64,000 bases of DNA from Anseranas semipalmata (lineage: Eukaryota; Chordata; Aves; Anseriformes; Anseranatidae): contig VXAA01000861.1 in NCBI GenBank assembly GCA_013399115.1, forward strand, positions 1 to 64,000. Reading direction: 5' to 3'. Below are positions 1 to 13,300 of the stretch, piece after piece. The notes beneath the pieces are model-generated. The model searched no databases, was not told the origin of the DNA, and saw nothing but the letters and a program-made list of their open reading frames with translations. The position numbers were made by a program, and so were the translations under genes. Position 1 is the first letter of the stretch, and each line of letters begins with the position of its first letter.

Positions 1-3000
1 TTTATAAAAGCACCTGGGTTTCCAGCTGTACTGCACCCAGCAGGTATCCAACACCCCCGTGGTGAAGCACCTAGCTTTACTTAAAGAAAGAGCTACCCCA
101 CCTTTTGCTCAGATTTTAGCCCCCTTCCGCTTTGTAAGATGGTCAGGGTGCACCAGTTATAAAAACCTATCGAAATAATAAATAATAATAAATGCGTCAT
201 CTAATTTTGAACTGGACAGAAAGAAATGCGATGCTCTCCCTTCCTCAGCTGTTTCTAAGATGAAATATTGGCACCACAAGACACAATCCCTTCTGAAATC
301 CTGCTCAGTATTCTGGACTGACAGGCATTAAGCCTCAGAGGAATTTCTACAGAGGCTACATTCAAATGCTCCAGCACTAAAAAAGCTTGCTAATGCTGTA
401 ATAACGTATGTTACTGCCCTGGTGCCAGTAAGTCACAAGAGCCCTGCGTGGTGGCAAGTCCGAGATGCTGTGCACCACTCTGATGCACACAACTGAAGAA
501 AAGGAAAAGGGACAAATGTTTATACCACTTCTGTGACCACAAAGACCAAAATGATGACCAGATTCCTGAGAGGTGGGTGTTTGAAGGAGACTAATTTCAA
601 TGAAACAACTGAGAGTAAAGCATTTTCCAGCTCCTCCAGACAGAAAGCCCGCTTTATCCACCTACCTTCTTAAGTGAACAGGGTGCTCTGCACTAAGCTC
701 TATCCCTCTGCGGCCACCCTCCTATATCACCTGTGATAATGAGTTAAAGCAAATCCGTGTTTCTGTGTCTTCCCTGTAGATACACCCTGTTGCCCAAGGC
801 AAAAACATCTCAGCTCACATCTCTCTCACCACCAAGCAGCAACAGCCCAAGATGAACGATCATCTCTCGGTTGGTGTCCTTTGTCACCTTGATGTGTACT
901 GCAGAAGAGAGCCACCCTGAGCGTGGGGGGTTATTAGTGAGTGCAGGCTCCCTGCCGGAGCTCACGCTGAGCTGGAACGAGCCATCACTTACCCAGCCCC
1001 CTCATACATTTCTTTTCCTGCCAGCATTAAAATTGTCGGATTGGCATTTTCAGCATGAGTCTGCCAAGATGAACTTGAACTACACACGCATCTGTCTTCT
1101 TCACATCAGCGTGAATCTTCTTTCATTGCTTCCAGGGTTGTTAATCCTTCTCCTCTGGGAATGTAGCAGGATGGTCCTTTCTTCTTGAGGATAATCAGAC
1201 TGTCAAACGGGATTCTAGAAAGGACGTGCAGTTCCTGACGCACTTTAATTTTCCGTATTTCTTTATAATTGGGTATTCAGTCCCATTGGAGCAGAAAAAG
1301 GACAGATAAGAGTTCAAGGACAATTCTGTTTGTGTGTTTTTTAACGGCATTGGTAGGTGATAGTTAATCAGAAGCAGGTTTCAGAACTTACAATCAGGAG
1401 GAATCCTAAAGATAAAGCTAACAAACATTAAAAGAAGGAGCCGGAGGGAGCAGGAGAGAGACAAAAATTACACTTGCAGTAAACTGCTAATGCAACTGTT
1501 GAGACGACCAAAACGGGGGGGCCCAAAATGCATAATGCAGTGCCACAGGACAAACCTTAAAGGGCCAAAGAGCCACCAAAGGAACAGCTTCCCTCAGCAT
1601 CCCTTCAGCTGTAAGACCTGTATCCCACCGGCAGCGTAAGGCTCAGGAGAACTGAGGTATATAGGAACAGGCACGTACATAAACCATTGCAGTGCCTCAT
1701 GATGTCTAGAGTGTAGCACAACGCCCAGCACATCAATGGCATGCATGTTCTTCTTGCCTTTGGAACAAGAGAAGAAAGAAGGTATTTCCTGCCATGTCAG
1801 TCTTTTCTCCTCCATCTGTATTGCATATAGAAATTCTAATGAAATGCAGCCAGTTCTGGGAAGAGCAACACAAAACAACTGTTTGTGTTTTTTTAAATAA
1901 AGGAAGGAAAACACTGGGGACTTTCAGTTAGACTACATCAGACACCAAAACTAGATCTATCAAACAGCTATGTCTACAGGAAGCAAGAGACCATAATTTA
2001 CCATCTCACCTGAAAAACAATTTTCAGTAGCATTAAGGCTGCTAGCAACAAAATGTCTTGCTGGTTTATTTGTATATCACAAGGGAGAGCATCTTCAACT
2101 GAAGCATCAATGCCGGGCAATGATTTCTTCACAATCCTGTGCTCGCAGCCCTGGAAAATTCCCTGGGCATCCCAGCAGAATCAAACAAGATAAAGAGCAA
2201 GCGATTCAAGTAATGAGTAACAACGAGACCTGGAAAAGACTGCCTGTTCATAGACAAATACGATATTTGCAATAATTAATACGTGTGACAAGACGGAAAG
2301 GAGCCGATGGTAAAGCGAGCATGAGCAGGTTACAGTTCAGATCTGATGCGGTTTAAAAATTTCCACTTTGGAAGTCCCAAATTTTATTTTATTTATTTAT
2401 TTTCAGATGAACCGCCTAATCACTCAGATCTATGGTCAGCTTTTAATTTCACCAGAGGCAAAGGGGATTTGGGGTTAGAATTTTTTGGACCGAGTATACC
2501 ACAACTTTAAACAACAGTGTTCAGTCTGACACTACTCACCTGCTCTACCGTGTGAGAAAATATTCATCATGGGGTCACATGAAATTGAATCCTCCAAAAA
2601 GAAAAGTCATTTCTTCCGAGAACAGCTTCTCTCTAAGCAGAGAATCAGAGGGAAATTCTGGCTTAAAAGCATGTGGTATACTCCAAGAGCAGTTTTCTAT
2701 TTTAATTAACAGGGCAGCTTCACAAGCCCCATGTTCATTAGCAGTCCCTGCTAATCCCTGCAGGACCTGCAACCAGGTGCCAGTATGTGGGAGAACAAAA
2801 CACAGCACTGACCCCGTGAAGCATTCCTGCTTTGTTTGTTTGCTTTTTTAAATCACAGTTCACCTAGAAACTCTAACCATGACAAAGTCATCCCTGGGAC
2901 AGACAGTGTATAAACTATCCCCAGAAAGGAATTTCTTGCTCCAGAAGCATTATAACCTCATAAATAAAGCACAGGAGAGGAAATAGAAATGATCTTTCAA

Positions 3001-3832
3001 AATCACACAGCAGATCAGCAATACAACTGGATCCAAACCCAGTTTTTCTGGCTCCCAGGCCACATCCCCATCAGCCAGATCAAAGAAAAGCACTGCCAAT
3101 ATTTTCACTCCCATAATCTAGACATACTTTGTTCAGCTAACACTCCTCAGCAGTGAAAATCAGTGTACCCCCAAATAAATACCGTCCCTACTGCACTGAG
3201 GCACAAGAGCAAGGATGGAAAACGCACCCAACGTGCTGGTTTCTCGACAGCCGTGGTGGAGAACAACGTGTGGGTTGGGGCTTGCTCATCCATCCACGCG
3301 GGGATGCTGAGGCCACACCAAGTCAGCCTTGCTGGCATGGCATCGCGCCGGAGGGCACGAGGAGCTCTCCTGGCCTCTGTGTAACCACACAATCAGGCAG
3401 CGATTCCCCCCCTGTTTTTATCCTGGTTACAGGAGGTGAAAGCACGCTATTCCCAGCCACATTTATTTATCACTTTGCTCCGGTCTCCATGGAAACAAGC
3501 CATGATATTACCGGCTGAAACGGGGAGGTCGGGAGGTCTGCAGAAGCTGCTGGGAGCCGGTGGCACAGAGCAGAACAAATGCTAAAACTAGAAAAGTGTA
3601 ATTTCTCTGCAAAGAGCAATGAAATAAGTGGCAGGAGAGTTGAAAAGCACTAAATGCGAGAGGCCTGAACTTAATACCACTTCAATTATTTAACAAGATT
3701 GTCTCATCTATGTATTTGGATGAGTATGATCATACCACGGGACTGCTGAGGTCGTCTCATCGCTGCTTGCAGACGGCACTGGCATATTGTATCTCTGCAC
3801 CCACTGGGCACCTTTGAATTGCTTTTTATCAG
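1..3832. other. Non-coding stretch, no gene seen
   Basis: No open frame here has splice sites or a recognisable domain that would support a gene. The stretch is AT-leaning and has short simple-sequence patches, such as a TAA-type run near 172-193 and a TTTA-type run near 2,380-2,401. Minus-strand donor-like strings occur near 2,010 and 2,540 without convincing partner acceptors. Confidence 0.6.
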
Positions 3833-3922
3833 CCTTCCCTAGGAAAGATGAACAAGGAAAAAAAATCCCTGAAGCCAGACACTCAGAGCTGAGCTCGATC
3901 CTGCCGAAATCAGCGACACCAG
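3833..3922 (+). CDS. Orphan internal exon candidate (unidentified gene)
   Basis: A 90-nt segment lies between a pyrimidine-rich acceptor ending TTTTTATCAG (3,823-3,832) and a consensus donor, ACCAG followed by gtgagc (3,923). Only one of the three frames is open. It starts with two bases of a split codon and ends one base into the next, so the exon would be phase 1 to phase 1. The predicted peptide is charged and hydrophilic (FPRKDEQGKKIPEARH near its start, then a Ser/Leu/Pro stretch) and suggests a linker or disordered region rather than a folded domain. I recognise no family. No adjoining exon in compatible phase was found nearby. A short open frame between two splice-like sites is not rare by chance, so this is inference. 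Confidence 0.28.
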
Positions 3923-6900
3923 GTGAGCCCAGATCTGGCTCTAAACAAATAACCACAGGTGACAGTAATAACACAGAAACACAGCTAGTGAATACATGCC
4001 ATGCAAGCCTGCATCTCGATTCAGGGATGCTTTTGCTAGGGATCAGAGCCAGACCATACGATTAGTTCCGTACTGTCAAACTCTCCTGAGCTATTTAAAT
4101 GCCTGAATTGTGACAAATGTGAAATCTCTTCCCTTATCCATTCTGTAAGCAAGAGAAATATTAAATTAAAAAACGTACTTCAGACAAGGACCACAGGAGA
4201 CGGTATGATACTATAGCATGGGCATTGGTATTTCCCCCTCCAGTATTTTATGTTTCACTTACAGGATGTCCATCATCCACTCCCCAGGGTAAATGCATAC
4301 AACAGGGTTTTATTCAGCCTATGGAAAGAACCATTTGAATAGTTTCACCTGATCTATAACACAGTATATCCTCGATACAACCCCTTGTCTGAGATACAGA
4401 ATAGATTATAGAGGGTGAGCCAACCAAAAAACTGTTATAAGAGTCAATTGCAACACCTGGGCAAAGTTTCCTGCAATTCATCACTGGCATAATTAAAAAT
4501 AAAAACCCTGCCTCCAGTCTTGCTTCGAATCAGATCATGTCACACTTTTGTCTGCCACCCTGAAGAGTGAAACAAGTTTGTTCTCTGTGCATACCCTGTC
4601 ACCGAGTCACCCACAACCTCTGCTTGCTAAATTCAGTACATTCGGTTCCTGGAGTCTTTTGGTAGAAGACCAAAGACTAGTTGAAGGAAAAAAATTGCTG
4701 CTATACTTCACAAAATAAACATATGACCGTGGTAGATATTTTAAGTATGTATTTGTTCATTTTGCCTTTGCTTCAGAAAGGCTTTTCCCACTTCACCAAA
4801 TTGCAAAGTTTTTCAACAATTACTTAGTGAACATCTGAATTCTCTGAGGTGGAAAATTGCTAGTGATCTCACAGTAGACTGAAAAGACTTTCAATCTTTA
4901 ATAAACAGGTCTTTAAGAAAGGACAGATTATTTCCAGTACTGAAGTGCCAAGTTATTGAAAGTTGTCAGCTGGTACAAAGCCAGCATTGGTACCTCAAGC
5001 TCAGAGAAGGTACCAGAGAACCTTCCTAGAGGCTGCCTATAATACAATTTTATTCTTTTTTTTTTTTTTTAATTTGGAATAACATGCAAGACTTGCAGGA
5101 TGCATATATAGCGTCTGAGCAAAGAGGCTTGTTTATTTGTTTTCTAGCCAAAACCAAACAGGTGCTCTTACTGAGAATGTCCTGAATACAAAGAATTGTA
5201 AATGAACTCTACCTCACAAAGGGTTTGGGGACAGATTTTCAAAAAGCAGCTCTGCCATGTTTGCAAACTATACGTAGGCACACTTGTGAGCTTCACCAGC
5301 ACTTCCGAAATATCCACATGCAAACTGCTCTAACTCTAGACATGAGGGCTTCCACAGGTCCAGGTATCACACCAACAGCAGCAGTTCTACCCAGACGCCG
5401 TGAGCAGCAGAAGTATACTCAGCATTCTTTAAGCAGACGTCGTGTACTTGAAGTTTTGGCCCAAACTGTAGAAGTGACAAAGTCAGTATCCATCAGCTTA
5501 CCTTTAAGAATCTAAAACCTAGAAGGCTACAAAGAACAACTAAGGATTTCCACAGAAGATGCTGTAGCAAGTATTCATCTGCTAGAGTACACTATATCAT
5601 GCGTATGCGACCAAATGTACATTTAAAGGACATAATGCCTATGGGAAAGTCCCATAGAGTTTATTAAGACGTATAAACCTACTGACTGTTTTAAATTATG
5701 CTCAAGAGTTCTGTGCCAGATGAGATTTATACCAGCTTCGTACCTTGTCCCTCTCACACCAAACTGTACAACGCACTCTACGTGGAGTCAAGCCAGTGAG
5801 GCTGTAACATAAATATGTCCCGAGGCAGCACATCCATATTGCCCTACCAAAAAGTACAAAGAGAGAAATCGGAACTAATTAGTATTGTAATGTGTCTGAG
5901 GCTAGATTTAGCGTCACTCAACAACCACAGGCAGCGGAGGAATGAAGAAAAATGCAGCCAATTTGTGGCTCAGTATTTATTAGCATTTGGATAATATGCC
6001 CCATCCATCACATACATGGCATGTTTCAAAAGTACGAGTGCTCGTGTGTTCCCAGTGCCCAGAACCCTTGTAAATCGCCTTCCTCTGATCTTGACGAGAA
6101 TAAAACACATTCATCTGGATGCAACCGCTGGGGGAGGACATTTTTTCCTTGTGACGGAAATAAAGACTGATGATACAAAGGAGTCATAAAAGTAAGAGGC
6201 TGCAGATTAAGACAGAAGCAATCCACCCCTTCCCAGTGACGCACGTGTGATTTACAAGCTGCCAAGCACAGCCATGGGATTAAAATGGGAATAAAATCCC
6301 AGTTGACATTGACAGAGGCCATTTGAAAGGATCTAAATATCTTCAGCCACCTTTGCTGCTCCATTACCCAGCTGTTATTTTACAGGCAGAGGAAGGGAAC
6401 CCTGGCATTACGGAAACGGCCAGGAGAGGTACCAGAAAGGAAACCATTAAAAATGATAGTAAAAAAGTTTGATTCCTTCATTTATCCTGAAGATAAGTAA
6501 CTGTAGAGAGCACCAGATTTACAAAGGCCTGAATGAGAGATCCATTTCCAGACGGTGCAACCAGCCACCCTTGCAAGTCACAAGCAGTCTGGATGAGTGC
6601 TACATAAGCCATTCAAAGTGCAGTTTAATTTCTACAGGGCCATTGCTTTGCAAGCAACAGGGTTCTTCCATCATTTATTGCTCCGTGTAGGGAAGGAGAG
6701 AGAGACACAGGTTCATGGCTTTACTGCAGTCTTGGGAAGCATGTATTTCTCCATTTCTCAAGTTTATTCTCCAGGCACTCCCAAGACCAGACTCCCAGAA
6801 ATCTCATCAATTTGTGACTCAATAAAACCCTAAGCATGTGACTGAAATCAAAGAAATAGAAAATTAAGCCTACACTTAGGCACATTGATAAATCAAGGCC

Positions 6901-9900
6901 TATAAAAACTGAAACACCAAATGAATCTTTCCATGCAGACTTCTGCTTTGCTAAAGTTTTAATGAGTTTTGACCTTTCATCCCACTTCAGCATGGGGGAC
7001 ATTGAAAATCTTGTATAGCTTCCAGGAAGAGAAACTTCTTCCCTCCCTTTATTTAAGAAAGTAAATTGTTCTGGGTCCTAAGTAGTTGTCAGTTTGAAAA
7101 CAGTCAGGCTGTTCAGTATTTTAGCAGCTGTTAACTAAAAACAGAACAAAACAAAGCAACCCATTTCATAATGAGCATCCATCTATAATGATTGTAAGTC
7201 AGTAATGTTAGTTAATTTATTAACATAGCAGAGACATTAGACTTAGTATTCCTAGCACGGACACATAATGGCTCAAGTTTTCTGTTTATTTATTTGCATA
7301 ATCTTTGACAGCACAGTCAGGTTAAAAGATCCATTTCTGAGTAAAATGGCAATTCCTGGGCCGTTACCAGTGGATACAAATACCCAATAATGCTGACAAA
7401 AGAATTAACTCATAAAACATATTTGACAAATAGATGAGCTTCAAACTCTCCAGTGGCTCAGGACTATAATGAGCAAGGAGGTTAGTAAATAGGAACATTT
7501 TAATTCAGGAACAATGACATGCAATTAATATCAGTGCCATAGAGCCACAGATCCTGAAAACAATTACTGATATGCTGAAGGAGCGGTTACGTTTCCTGAG
7601 ATTTCTGTGCCAGCAAATACTGGGAATAAAGTACGCCTAAAATAACAGTAAGTTGCAGATGCATATAACTGTTTCTTTCAAGTTCAGTATCTCCCATTTT
7701 CTCCCTACCATGTGCAGGCACGCTCATAAGGTAATGTAATTTAAAGCACTGTATCATTAGTGATTTCATTTATATGTACATCTACCCCCAAAATCATCTC
7801 ACCACCACATTTCGAGTTCTTTAAAGGCATCCTAAATGTCAAAACTGTATCCAGGATAAAAACTCCTGCATTCCTAGGCCCAGGTCTGCTATGCCTTCCC
7901 ACAACCTCAGAAGCAGCAGAAATTAGCCCAGGGACTAACAAGGGACTCAGCTCACACCTTTCTCCATCCTGTTAACCAGGTACCTGGGTCTGACACCCCT
8001 CATTCATTCAGCTTCCCTCTCCTGCACCCCATAGCTACGTGGCCCAGCTATTCAACCACAGCGTAACCTCATGGGATGATCTCTCTGTTAAAGCAGAAGA
8101 ACAAGCTGGGGGAGCTTTCACTCCCCTCTGCACCCCAGATTTACCACACAATACCAAATCCCTAAAGCCAAGTCACAGTATTGCCCGATCCTCAGCCCAA
8201 ACAGTGCTGCTGAGATCAAAACTCACTTTGCGGGTGAATTTCCTTCACAGCAGCATGGATGGCTATCGGTGCTCCAGCCCAAGTGGTGCTTAGGGAGGCT
8301 GGGCTGGCTTTCCTGCGTTGCTGCCGACCGGAGGAACGAAGGCTGCACAAGCCTTACAGTCTACAAAGGTCTTACCTTCGGGGTAGAACAGGACAATTGT
8401 TAAAAGGGCATATAACAGCTTGAAAGAGGAAATGAAAAGAGAATAAGGTATCTAAAATGAAGCTGAGTCTTAGGGTGGTGCAATGTAGTAACTCACTTTG
8501 GCATATGGTCAATGCCCTGGACTTAAAATACCCTTAAAAATGTGCCACCTGACCACTTCCACTTCTGAAAACATCAGTATCTTGATTGCCAGCTTTACCT
8601 GAGGGCACTAGTTCCTCCCAGTACAGATGGCTGCTGCAAGGAATAGATTGCTACCAAGTCAATCACCAGTGCTACTCCTTGAAGTCTCAATGGTCTGGTA
8701 CGACTCAGTCTGTTTTTCTAAAAATGTAATAATGTACCACCTGTAACGGTGTGGCAGCGATTCTTTCTTCCGCTGGCTATCTTCCTCTACTGTTCAGTAC
8801 CAGCCTGCTGGGTTGTCCAAAAAGCCCAGCCAAACACACGGCTGAACTGTTAGAGGCATCTCACATTTTGGCTCCTGGATAAAATGTCGTTTGACACTTG
8901 ACAGCCTAGGATCTCACAACTTCTAGAGTAAAGTATGTGAGCATAAAAGTCTAGAACAAAAACTGAGCCTGACAGTAAAGGGCTTTCTCTGGGGACAAAC
9001 AACTCCCCAGTTGCTCACCTGCTGCACCTCATGTCAGTTGACTGTAACAAAACCAGGCCAAAATGGAATAGGGAGGAGAAGGCTGACTGGTTTCTTCACT
9101 CTAGTTTGCAGATACAGATTCAGTCACACAGAAAGTAGGACATATACTCCAAAAACTACAATAAAGGAAACACATATAGGTATATAGAGTGCTCAGGAAC
9201 AGTGAACAGTATGCAGGTAATGATATAGCCATACATAAAGTTAACATATGACCCTATTCTCCAACCTTAGCCGCTTCGTGTTATGGCACACCCCAGAATT
9301 AAAACCAAACAGGTAGATGGCATTTCAGGCACTGTACTGGAACCCCAACTCTGTACTGCCATCAAAGCAATAGCTGGATTTTTTTAAAAGCCAAAAAACC
9401 CTCCATTAAACCTAAGCAGCAGGCAAAACAGCTGAACCAAATAAACAACTAACAGTATGCCCATTGCCAATGACGGCCAATATTGGAGGGGGCATGTGGG
9501 AATGACAGGTGAGCGTTCTTTTCCACCCTAGATCCTGCTGAAAGCTCAATAAATTAGCAATGATGTCAGTGGCAGCAGCAAGGCATCGTGTTCGTGGTGA
9601 TGGGTATAGGACAGGTAAAAGTGTGTCCAGCAGCTGGTCTGGCAGAGCACACCAGGAGAGATCACTGCTACTGCCTTCACTGTTTCTTCTTATGCCCCAT
9701 CTTCTTTCTGCCTTTCCCTTTGCTATTGCTCTTTCTGAATATATTTCTGCATTGTTGCTACTTCAGGAACAGCATCTGCCTTCTGCTAATGCTCCTACTT
9801 GGTGATTACACACTCTTCAGATCCACACCTGCGGCTCCACAGTCCCTCCACCTGCCCCTGGCTCTACACAAGGAGCCACCCACACAGCTGCAAGTGAATA

Positions 9901-10265
9901 ACGTCTTGGTGTGACAAGTCCAACAAGATCGCCGAAATGCAAGTGGGAGGCACGACTTTCAGGGTGTCTGTCCCTGGAAAGTTTGATTTGTGCAAGACAG
10001 GACATGAAAGAGAGCTGGGTGATTTGCTTGATGTTGTAGTGTATCAGCCTGACTGCGTGGAAACGTAAAGTGTTTTGCATTTTGTCTGAAAATGCTAAAA
10101 TCTGTCACAGGCCCCATATTTCCTTACCCACCAGCTGTCTAGCTCGTAGGTCCAGCACACAACGCCTGAGGACAGCCTGAGCCTGAGGACCTCATTTTCT
10201 CCCTGGGCCCTTCCTGAAGACCCCATGAGGCAGGCTGTGTGACAAGGGGAAAACATCATGCTTAC
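3923..10265. other. Non-coding stretch, no convincing gene
   Basis: This is single-copy-looking DNA with a T homopolymer at about 5,056-5,070 and scattered AT-rich patches. A 43-nt minus-strand segment (8,376-8,418) has a strong acceptor and donor but is too short to call; it is discussed in the findings. I see no interspersed repeat. Confidence 0.5.
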
Positions 10266-10385
10266 CAGAGCGCCCAGCCTGGCCCATCTGCACGGAGACA
10301 GGGTCCCTGCTGGCACCGTGTTAACCAACAGCACATACCCCAAGGCACTCCCTCCGCAGGCCCCAAAGTTTACCAAAACCTGTGC
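10266..10385 (-). CDS. Orphan internal exon candidate (unidentified gene)
   Basis: On the minus strand a 120-nt segment follows an acceptor ending CTACCCTCAG and precedes the donor CTG followed by gtaagc. It holds exactly 40 codons (phase 0 to 0) with no stop. The peptide is rich in Gly, Ala, Val and Leu (AQVLVNFGACGG at the start, then VLLVNTVPAG). It lies in a locally GC-richer patch (about 10,100-10,440). The plus strand is also open across much of this patch, which weakens the case, because GC-rich DNA has few stops. No family is recognised and no partner exon was found. Confidence 0.2.
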
Positions 10386-13300
10386 CTGAGGGTAGGTTTG
10401 AGTGCAGTGCGGTACGAGGGGACTTCGCACTGAAGCACTGATGCAAGCTCACATCCAAAATACAGCATAGATTTACCTGTTGTCTCTGATGTGAGCCTGA
10501 GTCTAAATACATGAAAAGCTTTTTTTTTCCTTTACGATGAATACGCACAAGTTTGTGTCTTCCTGCACAAAGTCAGATGACGCTAGTCATGAAGGACACT
10601 GTATAACTTCGTTGTAAACCTACAGCAATCTCATATGCTGTTATCATTTTTTTCTAAAATTTACCTAGCACGCATTGAAAAAACCTGACAGGCATCTCAT
10701 TCGAGTTAGTGGCTGGCACTGTCCTGTATACCTGCTGCACTGCTGAGCCAACATGAGATTCATAATACGCTTTCAACTTCTATTTCCATTCAATGGGAGC
10801 TGCAGATTGTTATTTCAAGGAAGGTTCACGGTTCTTCCTGAATTACTGTATTTTTACTGGCACAGAAGCAAAAGTGTACCTCGCAGGACCGAGGCTGTGA
10901 AAAGAAAAGAGCAGGAAAGGCTCCATTAGGGAATGCAGGAGCCATTCAAGGTCTTCTCAAGATTAACGGCATTTTTATGGAGATTTAGTTGCCCGCCTTT
11001 CTGCTGATGCTTTCAATAGGGAGCTGCAGTAACTTGACTTAAAATTAAATGAAGCTACTTATATGCATAAAGTTAACCAACCACTTAATTAGTTTCCTAG
11101 TCAGTCTTTTTTCCTAAAATGAAAGAGGGGGAGGCATTCATGTTCATTTGTCACACAGTTAAAACCTTGTTTTTTAAAGGAAGGATTGATACTTTGCATT
11201 CTATTCAAAGGGAAGAGATCTGGTGTATGGAACCATGCCATCCTCTAAAAGAAATTTAATGCTCATCAAAATCACCCTGTATTTTAATATGCCTCTCTGA
11301 GCATCTCATTTCTTAGCTAACAGCTGTTTGCACCATGGGTAGACAGAGCATACTCTTGCAGTGCAGCACATTCCTTCCAGTGTCTCCTGTTGAAGAGACA
11401 AAAGGAGTAACAAGAAGAGAGACGTCAAGGGGAAAATGAAGGAAGACAGCCTTCCTGCAGGGCCTTGCTTGAGTGGAAATCAGTTATTTTATACGTTTTG
11501 TTAAGAAGTGGCATCCCTACCATTTTACACCTCTTCCCTTCCTCAGATACTTTGTCCCTTAGTATAAACTTCACAGCTAAAAGATGGTAATTCTTCTCCT
11601 TTTCCCAAGCACACCACCCCAAGGCTGGTCACCCAGGGCATCGATATGTGCTTACACTCCTCAGACTTGTAAAACCTCTCAGGCTGGCTTCACTCTTTGT
11701 TGTTTTTCTGTACTATATCATCTTGAAAAATAGTACCTGGCAGTTTTCATCTGGGTACAGGTTTGGCTTGTAACGGAGGGGGTCCAAAATCCTGAAAAGC
11801 GGGGTTTGCCAAGGAGTGGCACATCACAACACAACTAGATTTGGGCTGCTTAATAGGTTGGTTTTAGACCCATTATAGTTTTGTGCAATGTTATCCTATC
11901 TGTACCAGGATCCAATCATTTTGCTAATCATGCCACATTATTCTCTCATGAAATCAAATGACTTTACTGTATCATGTCACCTGACAGTCTTGGCTGGGCA
12001 GATTAGTGAACGGCAGCCCTATTACTGTTTGAGGATGAAGTGTCTCATTGTAAGGACCTGTCCTAATTCTTTGTCAGGGTTCACTGGCTATTGAGAAACA
12101 AATATCTCAAGGGGCTGAAAGGCTGCAGTCATCACTCTGGACACGGAGGAGACAAACGTGAGGCATTGCTTTGAACTCATTTCTCTCCTGAGGTCTCAGC
12201 TGTAGCTCTGGCAGGATGACAGTGGAGAGAAACCTGCAATGTGTGCGGACATTTCAATAGCTGTTATCTGCTGCCTTACATCAGGATAAGATATCAAGGT
12301 ACAGTTATGTTATTTCTGTTCTAAGAGGCAGAAGAACCAGAGTTTTTCAGAACCTCTGTGACTGCTAATCTTCAGTGCCTTCATTATGTGTTTCAGCACA
12401 AAGTGAAAAAACACCGATTTTCTCTGTTTCTGCCCCCCCCGAAATATCCATAGTCATAGTAGGGCAATGCATGAAAATCAATTGTTTTTTCATGGACTAA
12501 AGTAAGGACAGTGTGAACAAGGCTGCTTGCTTCCTGAGCAAGTACCAGCAATTCATTACATGCTTTAGAAACTCCACCCTGCATGAATTCTGACTTCAAT
12601 GTTTTTATCTGCCTTCTGATTAAACTTTAAGATATTCATGACTATCATTAATTACCAGATTCCCCTACAAGCATCAGGGAACCTCTCTCAGGTCTGAGAG
12701 ATTGCCCTAACATGGTCAGAACTAAACATTCTTTTAAGATTTTTTAAAAGGAGCGTGGTGCAGCCCAGGAGCTTGGAAGTCTCACATAATCTACTAAGCA
12801 GGCAGAGGAATAAAATCCCTAGGAGGCCCTTGCCCACAGATTCCCAACCTCTCTTCTCATATCTTTATCTTCCTCCATCATCCTACTATATGCTGGTATC
12901 TCCACTGGATCATTAAAACTTCCAAACACACGGATGGGAGGTAAGAAGCAAGAGATATCTCAACTTGTAAGCAAAGTGATGGGTAGCCCAGACTCTTAAG
13001 CACAGATCCTACTGCTGAAACCTCTTATACACTTCAGAATTAAGACTAGTGGTCTTGGATTAGTTTGAGGAGAAGCAGATTTAGAAGGAAAAGAAGGAAA
13101 GAAAAAATAAAGAGGCAAGCAGAAGCTTAGTTTGAGAGCCTATTTTTTGCATCACCTAAAGAGCCTAATCCATCTGCTGAGTTTAATGGAAGTATTCCTG
13201 ACAGGGTAGCAAAAAGAGAATCTAGCACTAAATAGGTTGAAATCTGGGTTATAGGTATGGCTACACGGTGAAATGAGGATAAGATGAGGTAGTAACACTT

